NCBI RefSeq assembly: GCF_900021175.1
Contig: NZ_FCOP01000011.1
Location: 868,001-932,000 of the forward strand
Direction of reading: 5' to 3'
Length of the DNA: 64,000 bases
Source: Pseudenterobacter timonensis
Lineage (GTDB): Bacteria; Pseudomonadota; Gammaproteobacteria; Enterobacterales; Enterobacteriaceae
Position numbers and translations under genes: made by a program. Shown here in pieces: positions 19,473-29,028 of the stretch (positions are counted from its first letter, which is position 1; each line of letters opens with the position of its first letter). The notes under the pieces are model-generated. The model was not told the DNA's origin, did not search any database, and saw only the letters and a program-made list of their open reading frames with translations.

Positions 19473-20858
19473 ATGTTAAAAATCTTTAATACACTGACGC
19501 GCCAAAAAGAGGAATTTAAACCTATCCATGCCGGGGAAGTCGGCATGTACGTGTGTGGTATTACCGTTTACGATCTCTGTCATATCGGCCATGGACGTAC
19601 GTTTGTTGCATTTGATGTGGTCTCCCGTTACCTGCGCTTTCTGGGATATAACCTGAAGTACGTGCGTAACATCACCGATATTGACGACAAAATCATCAAA
19701 CGCGCCAATGAAAACGGCGAACACTTTGTCGCGCTGGTGGATCGCATGATCGCCGAGATGCACAAGGATTTTGATGCGCTTAATATTCTGCGCCCGGACA
19801 GCGAGCCGCGCGCCACTCACCATATCAATGAAATTATCGAGCTGACCCGCACGCTGATTGAACGCGGTCACGCCTATGTTGCCGAAAACGGCGACGTCAT
19901 GTTCTCGGTGCCCACCGATCCGACCTATGGTTGCCTCTCCCGCCAGGATCTGGAGCAGCTGCAGGCAGGCGCGCGCGTTGACGTGGTTGACGTTAAGCGC
20001 AACCCGATGGACTTTGTGCTGTGGAAGATGTCCAAAGAGGGCGAGCCGAGCTGGCCTTCGCCGTGGGGCGACGGGCGTCCGGGCTGGCATATCGAATGCT
20101 CCGCCATGAACTGCAAGCAGCTGGGCAACCATTTCGACATCCACGGCGGCGGCTCCGACCTGATGTTCCCGCACCATGAAAACGAAATCGCCCAGTCCAC
20201 CTGCGCCCACGGCGGCGAGTATGTAAACTACTGGATGCACTCCGGCATGGTGATGGTCGACCGCGAGAAGATGTCCAAATCGCTTGGCAACTTCTTCACC
20301 GTGCGCGACGTGCTGAAGTATTACGACGCTGAAACCGTGCGTTACTTCCTGATGTCCGGCCACTATCGCAGCCAGCTCAACTATAGCGAAGAGAACCTTA
20401 AGCAGGCGCGCTCCGCGCTGGAGCGTCTCTATACGGCGCTGCGCGGTACCGATAAGTCTGTTCCGGCCGCAGGCGGCGAGGCGTTTGAAGCGCGTTTTAT
20501 CGAGGTGATGAACGACGACTTTAACACGCCGGAAGCCTACTCTGTGCTGTTCGACATGGCGCGCGAGGTGAACCGTCTGAAGGCAGAAGATATGGCGGCG
20601 GCAAACGCGCTGGCCTCTCACCTGCGTAAGCTCTCTTCCGTACTGGGCCTGCTGGAGCAGGAGCCGGAAGCGTTCCTGCAAAGCGGTGCGCAGGCGGATG
20701 ATGCTGAAGTCGCTGAAATTGAAGCGCTGATTAACGCCCGTCTGGAAGCGCGTAAGGCGAAAGACTGGGCGGCGGCGGATGCGGCGCGCGACCGTCTGAC
20801 CGAGATGGGCATTATTCTGGAAGATGGCCCGCAGGGGACCACCTGGCGTCGTAAGTAA
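19473..20858 (+). CDS. cysS: CysS, cysteinyl-tRNA synthetase
   Basis: A 461-residue class I aminoacyl-tRNA synthetase that charges tRNA-Cys. It has the HIGH signature in [13 protein letters not shown] in [11 protein letters not shown], and the catalytic zinc site in [14 protein letters not shown] and HHENEIAQ. The start at 19473 (MLKIFNTL) gives exactly the E. coli length; the frame is open for 24 more codons upstream without homology. Confidence 0.98.
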   Translation: MLKIFNTLTRQKEEFKPIHAGEVGMYVCGITVYDLCHIGHGRTFVAFDVVSRYLRFLGYNLKYVRNITDIDDKIIKRANENGEHFVALVDRMIAEMHKDFDALNILRPDSEPRATHHINEIIELTRTLIERGHAYVAENGDVMFSVPTDPTYGCLSRQDLEQLQAGARVDVVDVKRNPMDFVLWKMSKEGEPSWPSPWGDGRPGWHIECSAMNCKQLGNHFDIHGGGSDLMFPHHENEIAQSTCAHGGEYVNYWMHSGMVMVDREKMSKSLGNFFTVRDVLKYYDAETVRYFLMSGHYRSQLNYSEENLKQARSALERLYTALRGTDKSVPAAGGEAFEARFIEVMNDDFNTPEAYSVLFDMAREVNRLKAEDMAAANALASHLRKLSSVLGLLEQEPEAFLQSGAQADDAEVAEIEALINARLEARKAKDWAAADAARDRLTEMGIILEDGPQGTTWRRK

Positions 20859-20920
20859 GTCTGATGCGCGCTGATGCCCTCACCCCAGCCCTCTCCCACA
20901 GGGAGAGGGTGCAAACACTA

Positions 20921-20952
20921 AAAACGGCAACTTGAGTTGCCGTTTTGCTTTT
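20921..20952. terminator. Bidirectional terminator between cysS and ybcI
   Basis: A perfect 11-bp stem AAAACGGCAAC-TTGA-GTTGCCGTTTT (20921-20946) followed by GCTTTT on the plus strand, with an A-rich 5' side that serves the minus strand. It lies between convergent genes. A separate CTCTCCCACAGGGAGAG hairpin precedes it at about 20891-20907. Confidence 0.85.
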
Positions 20953-21472
20953 ACCTCCGCTTCCACCACAGCAACCCCATCAGCACCATCCCCGGCAGCC
21001 ACACCCACAGCAGTTCCGAAATGATCACCTGATGCCCGTACGGCGTGGTGTAACGTGACAGCGCAAACGGCGCGACCTTAATCACCTGCCACGGCGCGAA
21101 AAAGCGTTCATCTGACCACGGCCACAGCCAGCCGACGCCTTTCCCGCCGGTGGTAACAGAATCCAGCAGGCTGTGTGACAGCAACGACACGGTTAAAAAG
21201 AGCCAGCTGCGCGTCAGGCTGGCCCTGAACCATCGACGCCCAGCCAGCACGCAGAGTATCGGCACCACCAGGGCAAACAGCAGGGAGTGGGTGAAACCGC
21301 GGTGGCCGAAAATATTCCCGTAAGCGACACCGAATTTAAACGCCAGTACGTCGGCGTCCGGCAGCATGGCGAGGACGATCCCGGCAAACAGCAGGCGGGG
21401 TGGGATGACTTTGGTTCCGAGCCCCAGGCCCAGACACAGGGGGACGGCAGCGTGGGTGATAACGGTAGGCAT
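20951..21472 (-). CDS. ybcI: YbcI, inner-membrane metal-dependent hydrolase (YdjM/LexA-regulated family)
   Basis: A 173-residue membrane protein of the family of predicted membrane-bound metal-dependent hydrolases. Conserved histidine/aspartate motifs are VITHAAVPL, AMLPDADVLAF, HRGFTHSLLFA and LLSHSLLDSVTTGG, among several hydrophobic helices. The function is not established. The start at 21472 (MPTVITHA) gives the E. coli length; the frame continues upstream for 17 codons without support. Confidence 0.92.
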   Translation of the reverse strand: MPTVITHAAVPLCLGLGLGTKVIPPRLLFAGIVLAMLPDADVLAFKFGVAYGNIFGHRGFTHSLLFALVVPILCVLAGRRWFRASLTRSWLFLTVSLLSHSLLDSVTTGGKGVGWLWPWSDERFFAPWQVIKVAPFALSRYTTPYGHQVIISELLWVWLPGMVLMGLLWWKRR

Positions 21473-21545
21473 TGCATTTATCCATGGCAAATCATGGGAA
21501 TATAGCAGTGAATCCGCCGCCACAAACCTGTGCTAAATTCTGATT

Positions 21546-22562
21546 TTATGCCGATTCCCGCGCGATAAGCTGCCCGGAGAGGGTAATGCGCTGGGTTTGC
21601 AGATCCGGCTCTTTCAGCCGGCGGATCATCAGCCCTGCCGCCTGGCGGCCTGTCTCTTCACTGGCAGAGGAAACGTAAGTCAGCGACGGCGACGTGAGGT
21701 TAACGTGGAGCATATCTTCAAAACCAATCAGTGCCACCTGCTGTGTCAAAAAAACGTCTTTACCCACCGTGCGTCCTACCTGGTGAATGCCGGATATCGA
21801 ACCGATCATCGCATCCGGTGAATGGCAGAGCAGGGCAGTAATCGTATTGTTCTTCTCCAGCAGCTGGCGGGTCACTATTGCCGCCGCCTGCGTGTCATCG
21901 GTGCAGGCGGGAGAATATTCCTCACGCCAGACCAGGCCGTTCTGCGTTAGCGCGCTGCGAAAACCGAGCAGGCGCTGCTCGCGAATACGACACCCGTCGC
22001 GCCCGCCAATGTAGGCGATGTTGCGGTGCCCGCGCTCGATAAGATAACGCGCGGCCAGGTTCGCCGCCTGGCGGTTATCGCGCATCACCAGGTTGCATTT
22101 CTCTTCCAGCAACGACTGCGAAACCGCCACCAGCGGCAGCGGGCAGTGGCGAATGTGCTCCGGGAGAGAGGCGGCGCGGGTGTCCGACGCCAGGTAGATA
22201 ACGCCCGCCACGCCCTGCTGCTTAAACGAGAGCAGGGTCCGTTCGAGATGTTCGCCGTCGTTCAGCGGCTGACCGAGAAAAACCATATAACCCTGCTTCT
22301 CCAGCTCCTGAACGATGCTCGCCATCACTTTGATGGAAAAGCTGTCGCTGAAGTCTCGCAGGATCAGGCCGATTAAGTTGGAGGTGTTGGCGCGAAGGTT
22401 GGCCGCGGCGACGTTATGAACATAGCCCAGCGTTGTGATGGCAGCATTGACCTTCCCGATCGTCGCCTCTGAGATCTTCCCTTTCTGGCGCAGCACCAGC
22501 GAAACGGTAGAAACCGACACGCCCGCATGCTTTGCAACATCAATAATGCTGACTTTCTTCAA
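21546..22562 (-). CDS. LacI-family transcriptional regulator (MalI-like)
   Basis: A 338-residue repressor-type protein. The N-terminal LacI helix-turn-helix is SIIDVAKHAGVSVSTVSLVLRQKG, shown here only as the span residues 5-28, followed by a hinge helix with AAANLRA and a periplasmic-binding-protein-like effector domain. Overall order and several motifs resemble MalI, the maltose-regulon repressor linked to the EII gene malX. It starts at TTG (22562) with GGGAG seven bases upstream. The EIIBC gene just upstream on the same strand is its likely target, through the paired operators at 24189-24217. Effector unknown. Confidence 0.85.
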   Translation of the reverse strand: MKKVSIIDVAKHAGVSVSTVSLVLRQKGKISEATIGKVNAAITTLGYVHNVAAANLRANTSNLIGLILRDFSDSFSIKVMASIVQELEKQGYMVFLGQPLNDGEHLERTLLSFKQQGVAGVIYLASDTRAASLPEHIRHCPLPLVAVSQSLLEEKCNLVMRDNRQAANLAARYLIERGHRNIAYIGGRDGCRIREQRLLGFRSALTQNGLVWREEYSPACTDDTQAAAIVTRQLLEKNNTITALLCHSPDAMIGSISGIHQVGRTVGKDVFLTQQVALIGFEDMLHVNLTSPSLTYVSSASEETGRQAAGLMIRRLKEPDLQTQRITLSGQLIARESA

Positions 22563-22598
22563 AACCGCTCCCTGAAATTTACCGATTATCAGCCAGAT

Positions 22599-22633
22599 AA
22601 GAGGCGTCTCCCAGCGTACAGGAGACGCCTCTT
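22599..22633 (-). other. Strong intercistronic hairpin between EIIBC and regulator genes
   Basis: A perfect 13-bp inverted repeat AAGAGGCGTCTCC / GGAGACGCCTCTT with a 9-base loop, lying between the EIIBC stop and the regulator start. No T run follows on the minus strand, so it is more likely an mRNA-stabilising or attenuating hairpin than a full terminator. It would favour higher EIIBC than regulator output from a shared transcript. Confidence 0.6.
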
Positions 22634-22645
22634 TCAGGCATCTTA

Positions 22646-24145
22646 TTATTTGCCAATCATCGTTGACATGGTCTGGGCGATAAACTGTGCTCTGGCCCCG
22701 AAAATCACCTGTATACCGTTGTCGCCAACGAACACCACGCCGCGCGCGCCAAGCCCGTTCAGCCCGTCCCGGTCTACCGCATCGCTCTTCGCCACTTCCA
22801 GACGCAGACGGGTGATGCAGGAGCCAACGGAGTCAATGTTCTGCGCACCGCCCAACAGGCTAATAATTTCGGTGGCAAGTTCGGAATCAGACTTGTCATT
22901 TGCACTGGCGGTGACTTCGGTGCGCCCCGGCGTTTTCACGTCGAAACGGCGGATCACGAAGCGGAAGGTGAAGTAGTAGATAAGCGCCATCGGAATGCCG
23001 ATGATAATGGCGCTCAGGAAGTTGGTCTGATAGCCATTAAACGACGGCAGGATCCCGAACGACAGGTAGTCGATAAAGCCCGCCGAGAACGATTTGGCGA
23101 TATGCGCATGCATCAGATACATGGTCATATACGCCAGCCCCGCCATGATAGCGTTGAAAACGTAGAGAATGGGGGCCACGAAGATAAAGGTGAACTCCAC
23201 CGGCTCGGTGATCCCTGTCAGGAAACAGGTGAGCGCCGCAGAGAAGAGAATACCGGCCGCAATTTTCTTATTTTTGGTGTGCGCTTCGTGGTACATCGCC
23301 AGGCACGCCGCAGGCAGCGCGAAGAGCATCAGCGGGAACTCGCCCTGCATGAACTTCCCGGCGTTCTGGTAGGTGTCGCTGCTGAAGGATTTCACCCCCT
23401 CTTCCAGCATCTTGAACCAGATGGTCTGGTCACCGTGGATCACCTGTCCCGCCTGGGTGGTGTAATCCCCGAACGAATACCAGAAGGAGGGATACCAGAT
23501 GTGGTGCAGGCCGAGCGGGATCAGCGCGCGCTCCACCAGCCCGAAGATAAAGGTCGAGGCCGCCTGGTTATCGCCATTCACCACCACGGACAGGGCGTCG
23601 ATCCCGGACTGAATATGCTGCCAGATGTACGGCAGCAGCAGGCCGAGCAGGAACGACAGAAACGCCGTCGCAATCGCCACAAAGCGCTTGCCGGAGAAGA
23701 AACCGAGGAACTCCGGCAGCTGCATGGTGTGGAAGCGGTTATAGCACCAGGCCGCGAGAATACCGCAGATCAGGCCGCCAAAGACGCCCATCTGCAACGT
23801 CGGGATGCCGACAACCATGGCGTATTTCCCGCCCAGAGAGGCCATTTCCGGCGTAATACTCAGCACCGTGCTGATGGTGATGTTGGTGACAAAAACCGAA
23901 ACTGCCGCAGAGAGGGCGGCAATGCCGGATTCCGAGGCCAGGCCGACGGCAGAGCCGATGGCGAACAGCATTGGCAGGTTATCAAAGATAACCCCGCCAG
24001 CGTTCATCATCAGCGGCAGATGGAACTTATCGCCGAAGGCCAGCAGCAGGCCCGCAGCGGGAAGCAGTGAAATTGGCAGCATTAATGCGCGACCAATCAT
24101 CGATAACTTAGACAGCGATTTAACAAACCCTGATATCAGACTCAT
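22646..24145 (-). CDS. PTS EIIBC permease, glucose/maltose family
   Basis: A 499-residue phosphotransferase-system transporter with domain order IIC (about residues 1-390, ten or so membrane helices, with GITEPVEFTFIF as the substrate-site signature) then IIB (about 415-499), with its phospho-cysteine in SCITRLRLEV. It would import and phosphorylate a sugar of the glucose/alpha-glucoside class, using a separate EIIA such as the glucose EIIA. No hydrolase or other sugar gene accompanies it, so the substrate cannot be named. GGGGGAAA precedes the ATG. A LacI-family gene lies downstream and a pair of operators upstream. Confidence 0.88.
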   Translation of the reverse strand: MSLISGFVKSLSKLSMIGRALMLPISLLPAAGLLLAFGDKFHLPLMMNAGGVIFDNLPMLFAIGSAVGLASESGIAALSAAVSVFVTNITISTVLSITPEMASLGGKYAMVVGIPTLQMGVFGGLICGILAAWCYNRFHTMQLPEFLGFFSGKRFVAIATAFLSFLLGLLLPYIWQHIQSGIDALSVVVNGDNQAASTFIFGLVERALIPLGLHHIWYPSFWYSFGDYTTQAGQVIHGDQTIWFKMLEEGVKSFSSDTYQNAGKFMQGEFPLMLFALPAACLAMYHEAHTKNKKIAAGILFSAALTCFLTGITEPVEFTFIFVAPILYVFNAIMAGLAYMTMYLMHAHIAKSFSAGFIDYLSFGILPSFNGYQTNFLSAIIIGIPMALIYYFTFRFVIRRFDVKTPGRTEVTASANDKSDSELATEIISLLGGAQNIDSVGSCITRLRLEVAKSDAVDRDGLNGLGARGVVFVGDNGIQVIFGARAQFIAQTMSTMIGK

Positions 24146-24188
24146 GCTGATTTCCCCCGAGTAGCGCTTTTTTTGCGCTGTTATTTTA

Positions 24189-24217
24189 AGTAGAACGTTT
24201 TAGTAGAACGTTCTACT
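24189..24217 (-). promoter_or_regulatory. Tandem LacI-type operators upstream of the EIIBC gene
   Basis: A perfect 16-bp palindrome AGTAGAACGTTCTACT (24202-24217) and a second imperfect copy, AGTAGAACGTTTTAGT (24189-24204), overlap by three bases, 13 bp apart. They lie 44-72 bp before the EIIBC start. A TAAAAT (minus strand, 24183-24188) next to them could be the -10, so binding would block the promoter. The likely ligand is the LacI-family protein encoded at 21546-22562. Confidence 0.8.
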
Positions 24218-24340
24218 TATCGTGATGAAAGGGAGAACAGCGTGCAACTTAATTTTTACATTTCGCCAGAGGGAATAGTGATTGTTTGAAGTTGATCGAT
24301 AATTAACCACGATGGCTGTGGGGGGTTTGGGAAGGGAGTG

Positions 24341-24408
24341 TCGGGTGGCGGCTACGCCTGACCCGACCTACAAAACCCGTAGGCCCGGTAAGCGCAGCGC
24401 CACCGGGC
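24341..24408. repeat. REP element pair between EIIBC promoter and ybcJ
   Basis: TCGGGTGGCGGCTACGCCTGACCCGA (arms TCGGGT/ACCCGA, 24341-24366) and GGCCCGGTAAGCGCAGCGCCACCGGGC-type sequence (about 24382-24408) in opposite orientation, the typical arrangement of a REP pair. Confidence 0.8.
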
Positions 24409-24418
24409 ATCACACGGC

Positions 24419-24631
24419 TCAGGCCGTAACCGTCACGCTCTGGCCTTCAAACGTCACCGTCTGACCGACGACAATCTTGCAGCGCTTGCGGGTTTCAACC
24501 GCGCCATCGACCAACACCCGCCCGTCGGCGATAAAGAGTTTGGCCTGCGCGCCGCTCTCGCTCCAGCCTTCCAGCTTCAGCAGGTCGCATAATTCAACGT
24601 GAGGGTGTTTGCCCAGAGAAAATGTCGCCAT
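24419..24631 (-). CDS. ybcJ: YbcJ, small S4-like RNA-binding protein
   Basis: A 70-residue protein with a single S4-type RNA-binding fold (LLKLEGWSESGAQAKLFIADG, span residues 17-37, then VLVDGAVETRKRCKI). It matches the E. coli YbcJ length. It lies one base after the folD stop on the same strand, so it is co-transcribed with folD. Its RNA target is not known. Confidence 0.93.
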   Translation of the reverse strand: MATFSLGKHPHVELCDLLKLEGWSESGAQAKLFIADGRVLVDGAVETRKRCKIVVGQTVTFEGQSVTVTA

Positions 24632-24632
24632 C

Positions 24633-25499
24633 TTACGCCTCCTCCACGTCGTGATACTCTTCGCACGCCTGAAGCGTGTTCTGAATCAGCGTGGCGACCG
24701 TCATCGGGCCAACACCACCCGGCACCGGCGTGATATATGAAGCACGCGCGGCGGCCTCTTCAAACACCACATCACCCACTACCTTGCCATTCTCAAGACG
24801 GTTGATGCCCACATCCACCACAATGGCCCCCTCTTTAATCCATTCGCCAGGAATAAAGCCCGGTTTGCCCACGGCCACGATCAGCAGGTCAGCGTTCTCA
24901 ACGTGATGACGCAGATTTTTGGTAAAGCGGTGCGTAACGGTCGTGGTGCAGCCTGCCAGCAGCAGCTCCATACTCATAGGACGCCCCACGATATTGGAGG
25001 CACCGATGACCACGGCGTTCAGCCCGTAGGTGTCGATGTTATAACGCTCCAGCAGGGTGACAATCCCGCGCGGCGTACAGGGGCGCAGGCGCGGCGCGCG
25101 CTGGCACAGACGGCCCACGTTATAGGGGTGGAAGCCGTCCACATCTTTATCCGGCGCGATACGTTCCAGCACCTTCACGTTGTCGATGCCCGCAGGGAGC
25201 GGCAGCTGCACCAGAATGCCGTCGATCTCTTTATCACCATTCAGGGTGTCGATCAGCGCCAGCAGCTCCGCTTCGCTGGTGGTTTCAGGCAAATCGTATG
25301 AGCGGGAGACGAACCCCACCTCTTCGCAGGCTTTACGCTTGCTGCCGACATAAATCTGCGAGGCCGGGTTGCTGCCGACCAGCACAACGGCCAGCCCAGG
25401 CGCGCGTTTTCCTGCGGCTTTGCGCGCCTTTACTTTTTCCGCGACCTCAGAGCGCACCTGCTGCGCAATCGTTTTACCGTCAATAATCTTTGCTGCCAT
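24633..25499 (-). CDS. folD: FolD, methylenetetrahydrofolate dehydrogenase/cyclohydrolase
   Basis: A 288-residue bifunctional enzyme of one-carbon metabolism. It converts 5,10-methylene-THF to 10-formyl-THF with NADP. Motifs are [13 protein letters not shown] (catalytic lysine), [36 protein letters not shown] (nucleotide binding) and the C-terminal [12 protein letters not shown]. Operon with ybcJ. Confidence 0.97.
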   Translation of the reverse strand: MAAKIIDGKTIAQQVRSEVAEKVKARKAAGKRAPGLAVVLVGSNPASQIYVGSKRKACEEVGFVSRSYDLPETTSEAELLALIDTLNGDKEIDGILVQLPLPAGIDNVKVLERIAPDKDVDGFHPYNVGRLCQRAPRLRPCTPRGIVTLLERYNIDTYGLNAVVIGASNIVGRPMSMELLLAGCTTTVTHRFTKNLRHHVENADLLIVAVGKPGFIPGEWIKEGAIVVDVGINRLENGKVVGDVVFEEAAARASYITPVPGGVGPMTVATLIQNTLQACEEYHDVEEA

Positions 25500-25822
25500 C
25501 AGAGAGAGGATTCCATCTGTAACGTTTGAAGGGGGGATGTGACTATTTTGTCAGAAGCGAGCCTCGCTGTCAGTTATCCTGTAAGAGTTTTCCACGGCAG
25601 GGGAGAAGAAGGGGGAAAACAGGGCGCTCGTTCGCATCGGGTGATTTTGCAGTACGCTGACCTGCAAGACATTTTCGCACAATGGTGAAAAAAACGGCGC
25701 TCTGATGAAGAATTGGCGAGCCAGCGCCCGTAAGCCCGCCGCTTGCGCGAAAAGACGTTGACTCACCTGCCATTGACCGTATAATTCCAGGCGTTTCATC
25801 CCCGCGAAGTTCTCTTCTTCGT

Positions 25823-25899
<77 letters not shown>

Positions 25900-26005
25900 T
25901 TTGAATCAGTCAATTACCTGTTATGTATCGCTTTTCGCCTCCGTCAGAGGTGGCGTAACGGGTGTTATTCCGTTATCGCATATCGCCACCTTATTGCTGC
26001 GCTAA

Positions 26006-27919
26006 TCAGAACGTCACCCAGTCGCCCGAAGCATGCTCTTTTGCGCTGCCTGGCCCCTGGGACGGGCGCGGTTCGCTGCGCGGGGCGGCGTCGTTTGATA
26101 CCCTGAAAACAGAGACCACTTTTTCCAGCTGGATCGCCTGATCCTCCAGCGAGCTGGCGGCGGCAGAGGACTCCTCTACCAGGGCGGCGTTTTGCTGGGT
26201 GGTGGTATCCATCTCGGCCATTGCCTGGGCTATCTGGGCGATCCCGCGGCTCTGCTCGTCAGTGGCGGAGGCGATTTCGCTCATGATGTCGCGCACCTGA
26301 GCCACGGAGGATTCGATCTTCGCCATCGCCTCGCCGGCGCTCTCCACCATTGTAAAGCCTGTATCCACATGTTCCACGGATTCGCCGATCAGGTTTTCTA
26401 TCTCCTTCGCCGACTGGGCGCTGCGCTGGGCGAGATTCCGCACCTCCGCCGCCACGACCGCAAAACCTTTCCCCTGATCGCCGGCACGCGCCGCCTCGAC
26501 CGCCGCGTTCAGCGCCAGGATGTTGGTCTGAAAGGCGATACTGTTGATAACCGTGGTGATCTCTGAAATGCGATGCGAGCTGCTGCGCACGTTTCTCATG
26601 GTTTCGACCACCCTTCGCGACAGCTGGTTACCTTCGCTGGCGTTCCGGGACGCCTCCTCCGCCAGCAGCCGGGCGTGGCGGGCGTTATCGGCATTGAGCG
26701 CAACGGTGGAGGTCAACTCCTCCATGCTGGCGGCGGTCTCCACCACGGCGGCGGATTGCTGCTCGGTCCGTGCGGAGAGATCCATATTGCCTGCGGCTAT
26801 CTCGGTGGCCGAGCGCGCCACGCTATCCACGCCGTTGCGAACCTCATTAATAATGTTTTTCAGGTTGGCATTCATGGTCGCCACCGCCTGCATCAGGCGG
26901 CCCGGCTCGTCGCGGCGCGTGCTGGTTAGCGTACTGGTGAGATCCCCTTTCGCAATCTGACCCGCGACCGCCAGCGTCTGGTTGAGCGGACGGGTAATGG
27001 ATACGGTGATGGTCATTGCCATCAGAATACCCAGCGCAATACCGATAGCCGCCACAATGCTCATCTGGATCTGTACGCTGACGACGGTCTCGGCCACTTT
27101 TTTCTGCTGCAGATCGAACAGTGTCTGGATGGCGCTGGTTAACACTCCGGCCCGACTGGTCAGGTCATCCGAAATAGCCGCCTGCTGGATCCAGGCGCGC
27201 TGATAGTTATCCAGCCCGGCCTGAATAGTGGCTATCTCTTTTAAGGCAGAAAGCATCGCCTCTTTTTGTCCGGCGACAAGTACCGGCAGAAGCTGCCCGA
27301 TGGCGCTATCGGCCTGGCTCAGGCGCGCGATAATCCCGCCCTGGATCTCATCGGTCGGGTGCTCTTTAAAGAGATTAACCTGCGTGTCGATATCGCTCAT
27401 CATAAATGCCACCTGAGCTGCGACCAGCGTCAGCGGCGGGGAGAGCGTTTCACCCCGACTCAGGGTAGCGGCGATTGTTGCGTTATCGCGTAATCCGCTG
27501 GTGTTAAGCGCACTTTCGCTCCGCTTTTTCAGCTCCAGCGCCCGGGTAAAGGGGGTCAGCGCCGCGACATAGTTATCGATGGCGCGCAGGCTCTCCTCCA
27601 GCGCCGCCTTGCCGTCAGCCGTCCACGAGAGCGCCTCCATTTGTTTGACGGTCTCCTTCAGCGCCCGGGTCGCGGCGTTAGTCTGATCGAGATAGCTCTG
27701 CTCCAGCGTATATTGATAGTTAGTGCGCCCCAGCCGCACGGCGGAAAGTTCGTTAAACAGATCCGTTGCCAGGCGATTTTTGGCCACTTTATCGTGAATG
27801 CTGCTAAATCCATACAGACCCGAAGCCAGAATCGCCAGGGTTACTGACAGAACAATGGCAAAGCCGATAAATAATTTTCTACTGACTTTTAAATTTAAAA
27901 AGCGATCTACTGTGCTCAT
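26006..27919 (-). CDS. Methyl-accepting chemotaxis protein
   Basis: A 637-residue transmembrane chemoreceptor: first membrane helix (about 15-37), a mostly helical periplasmic sensor (about 38-284), a second helix (about 285-307), HAMP (about 308-360), then a long signalling domain. The hairpin tip [20 protein letters not shown] (463-482) binds CheA/CheW. The protein ends GDWVTF, a variant of the xWxxF pentapeptide that tethers the CheR methyltransferase, a feature of high-abundance receptors such as Tsr and Tar. The ligand is unknown. ATG at 27919 or 27922 is possible; the later start leaves room for the GGAAAA ribosome site. No chemotaxis or flagellar gene is adjacent. Confidence 0.93.
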   Translation of the reverse strand: MSTVDRFLNLKVSRKLFIGFAIVLSVTLAILASGLYGFSSIHDKVAKNRLATDLFNELSAVRLGRTNYQYTLEQSYLDQTNAATRALKETVKQMEALSWTADGKAALEESLRAIDNYVAALTPFTRALELKKRSESALNTSGLRDNATIAATLSRGETLSPPLTLVAAQVAFMMSDIDTQVNLFKEHPTDEIQGGIIARLSQADSAIGQLLPVLVAGQKEAMLSALKEIATIQAGLDNYQRAWIQQAAISDDLTSRAGVLTSAIQTLFDLQQKKVAETVVSVQIQMSIVAAIGIALGILMAMTITVSITRPLNQTLAVAGQIAKGDLTSTLTSTRRDEPGRLMQAVATMNANLKNIINEVRNGVDSVARSATEIAAGNMDLSARTEQQSAAVVETAASMEELTSTVALNADNARHARLLAEEASRNASEGNQLSRRVVETMRNVRSSSHRISEITTVINSIAFQTNILALNAAVEAARAGDQGKGFAVVAAEVRNLAQRSAQSAKEIENLIGESVEHVDTGFTMVESAGEAMAKIESSVAQVRDIMSEIASATDEQSRGIAQIAQAMAEMDTTTQQNAALVEESSAAASSLEDQAIQLEKVVSVFRVSNDAAPRSEPRPSQGPGSAKEHASGDWVTF

Positions 27920-28002
27920 CATTTTTCCAGTGTCGGCACAGGCCGACAGGTTATTATTGTGATACGCTATCATTAACAAGAATTAATGGATGGATTCGGG
28001 AT

Positions 28003-28031
28003 AAAAAAAGCCCCGGCGTCAGGCTCAGGGC
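28003..28031 (-). terminator. Terminator after the stand-alone winged-helix gene
   Basis: On the minus strand GCCC...GGGC with inner AGCC/GGCT pairing is followed by seven T residues (28003-28009). It separates the 28050-28487 gene from the chemoreceptor gene downstream. Confidence 0.7.
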
Positions 28032-28049
28032 AAAACATCTGAGTTGACA

Positions 28050-28487
28050 TCACTCACTCAGAGCAAATGGTGTCTCCTTCTTTTTTAAATTCGGCGGGAG
28101 TTCACTTACTCTGTAATATACGGGAATGACCTCCTGATAGTTTATGAAGTAGCCACGACCTTTAATATTAATAATAAAATCATCAGGCAAACCCAGCAGC
28201 TGAAGTTTACCGTTAAGGTTGTGCAGTACCTGCCATAAACGTTGCGTGGAGGGGCTGAGATTATACTCTTCCCATATTTTTTCAAATAACTCTTCCTTAG
28301 GGACAACTTTCCCTCGCCCATGCTGCAGAAGATAGAGAAAAAGCCGCATCATGGTATCATTAAAATATATCGAAGCGAACGCCACGCTTTTATCCGTCAG
28401 ATCCCCTGTGAGCCGATACAACCTGCGGTGCAGAATATCGAAGTGTATTCCATCACCAATTTTAAAACCGTATAGCTGATAGTCCAT
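28050..28487 (-). CDS. Stand-alone winged-helix regulator, OmpR/CadC DNA-binding type
   Basis: A 145-residue protein that consists almost only of a Trans_reg_C-type winged helix. MMRLFLYLLQHGRGKVVPKE (effector helix), STQRLWQVLHNLNGKLQLLG (recognition-helix region) and the C-terminal wing INIKGRGYFINYQEV (compare KGRGYRL/KGVGY in family members) are visible. There is no membrane segment and no receiver domain, unlike CadC/ToxR or OmpR. It is divergent from the ToxR-like gene at 29029 across 541 bp of AT-rich DNA. I cannot assign targets. Confidence 0.75.
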   Translation of the reverse strand: MDYQLYGFKIGDGIHFDILHRRLYRLTGDLTDKSVAFASIYFNDTMMRLFLYLLQHGRGKVVPKEELFEKIWEEYNLSPSTQRLWQVLHNLNGKLQLLGLPDDFIINIKGRGYFINYQEVIPVYYRVSELPPNLKKKETPFALSE

Positions 28488-29028
28488 TTTTTGTAATCCA
28501 CATAATTTGCACGAGGCCAGAGGTATTGACAGCGAGAGCGGTATAAATCCCTATTATTTATGTGGCCGATTATATTGCCGCGCGAAAGAGTTTCAATACT
28601 CAGCAGGCTACGCTACAACCTGCTTTATGTTGCCCCCCTGCGAATGCGCTATTCTGTTCCCTAAATCCTATTTCCAGTATTTATGAGTCCATCTTCCCGG
28701 CCTGGTTAGCGCAATCTGCTGATTTGGAGTGAGCGATCTACAGATCAACTTTATATCGTCTATTTTCGACTGAATGTAGAATCTTTCACTGCAGGCGGTG
28801 CATCGTTCCCCGCACCGTTTCGGATCACGCCCTCCGATGATGGTGAAGATAAGATTTACCTGACAAAAAGAAGAGTGAAGTTCTATGATTTATAGTGAGT
28901 CATCGTTCGCGGCATATGCCAGGAACGACCATTTGCAGTGCGTTAGGGAATGATTTATCTTGCTGATTAATATCAGATAAAAATCTGAATCAGAACTATT
29001 TGGTTATGTGTCGCCGTGAGGATGGAAA
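28488..29028. other. AT-rich divergent regulatory region, no gene seen
   Basis: A 541-bp gap between two divergent winged-helix regulator genes. It is visibly richer in A and T than the surrounding genes. No ORF with recognisable homology, tRNA or clear terminator was found. Its length and base composition suit a promoter region with several regulator sites or silencing by H-NS; that is inference. Confidence 0.5.
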
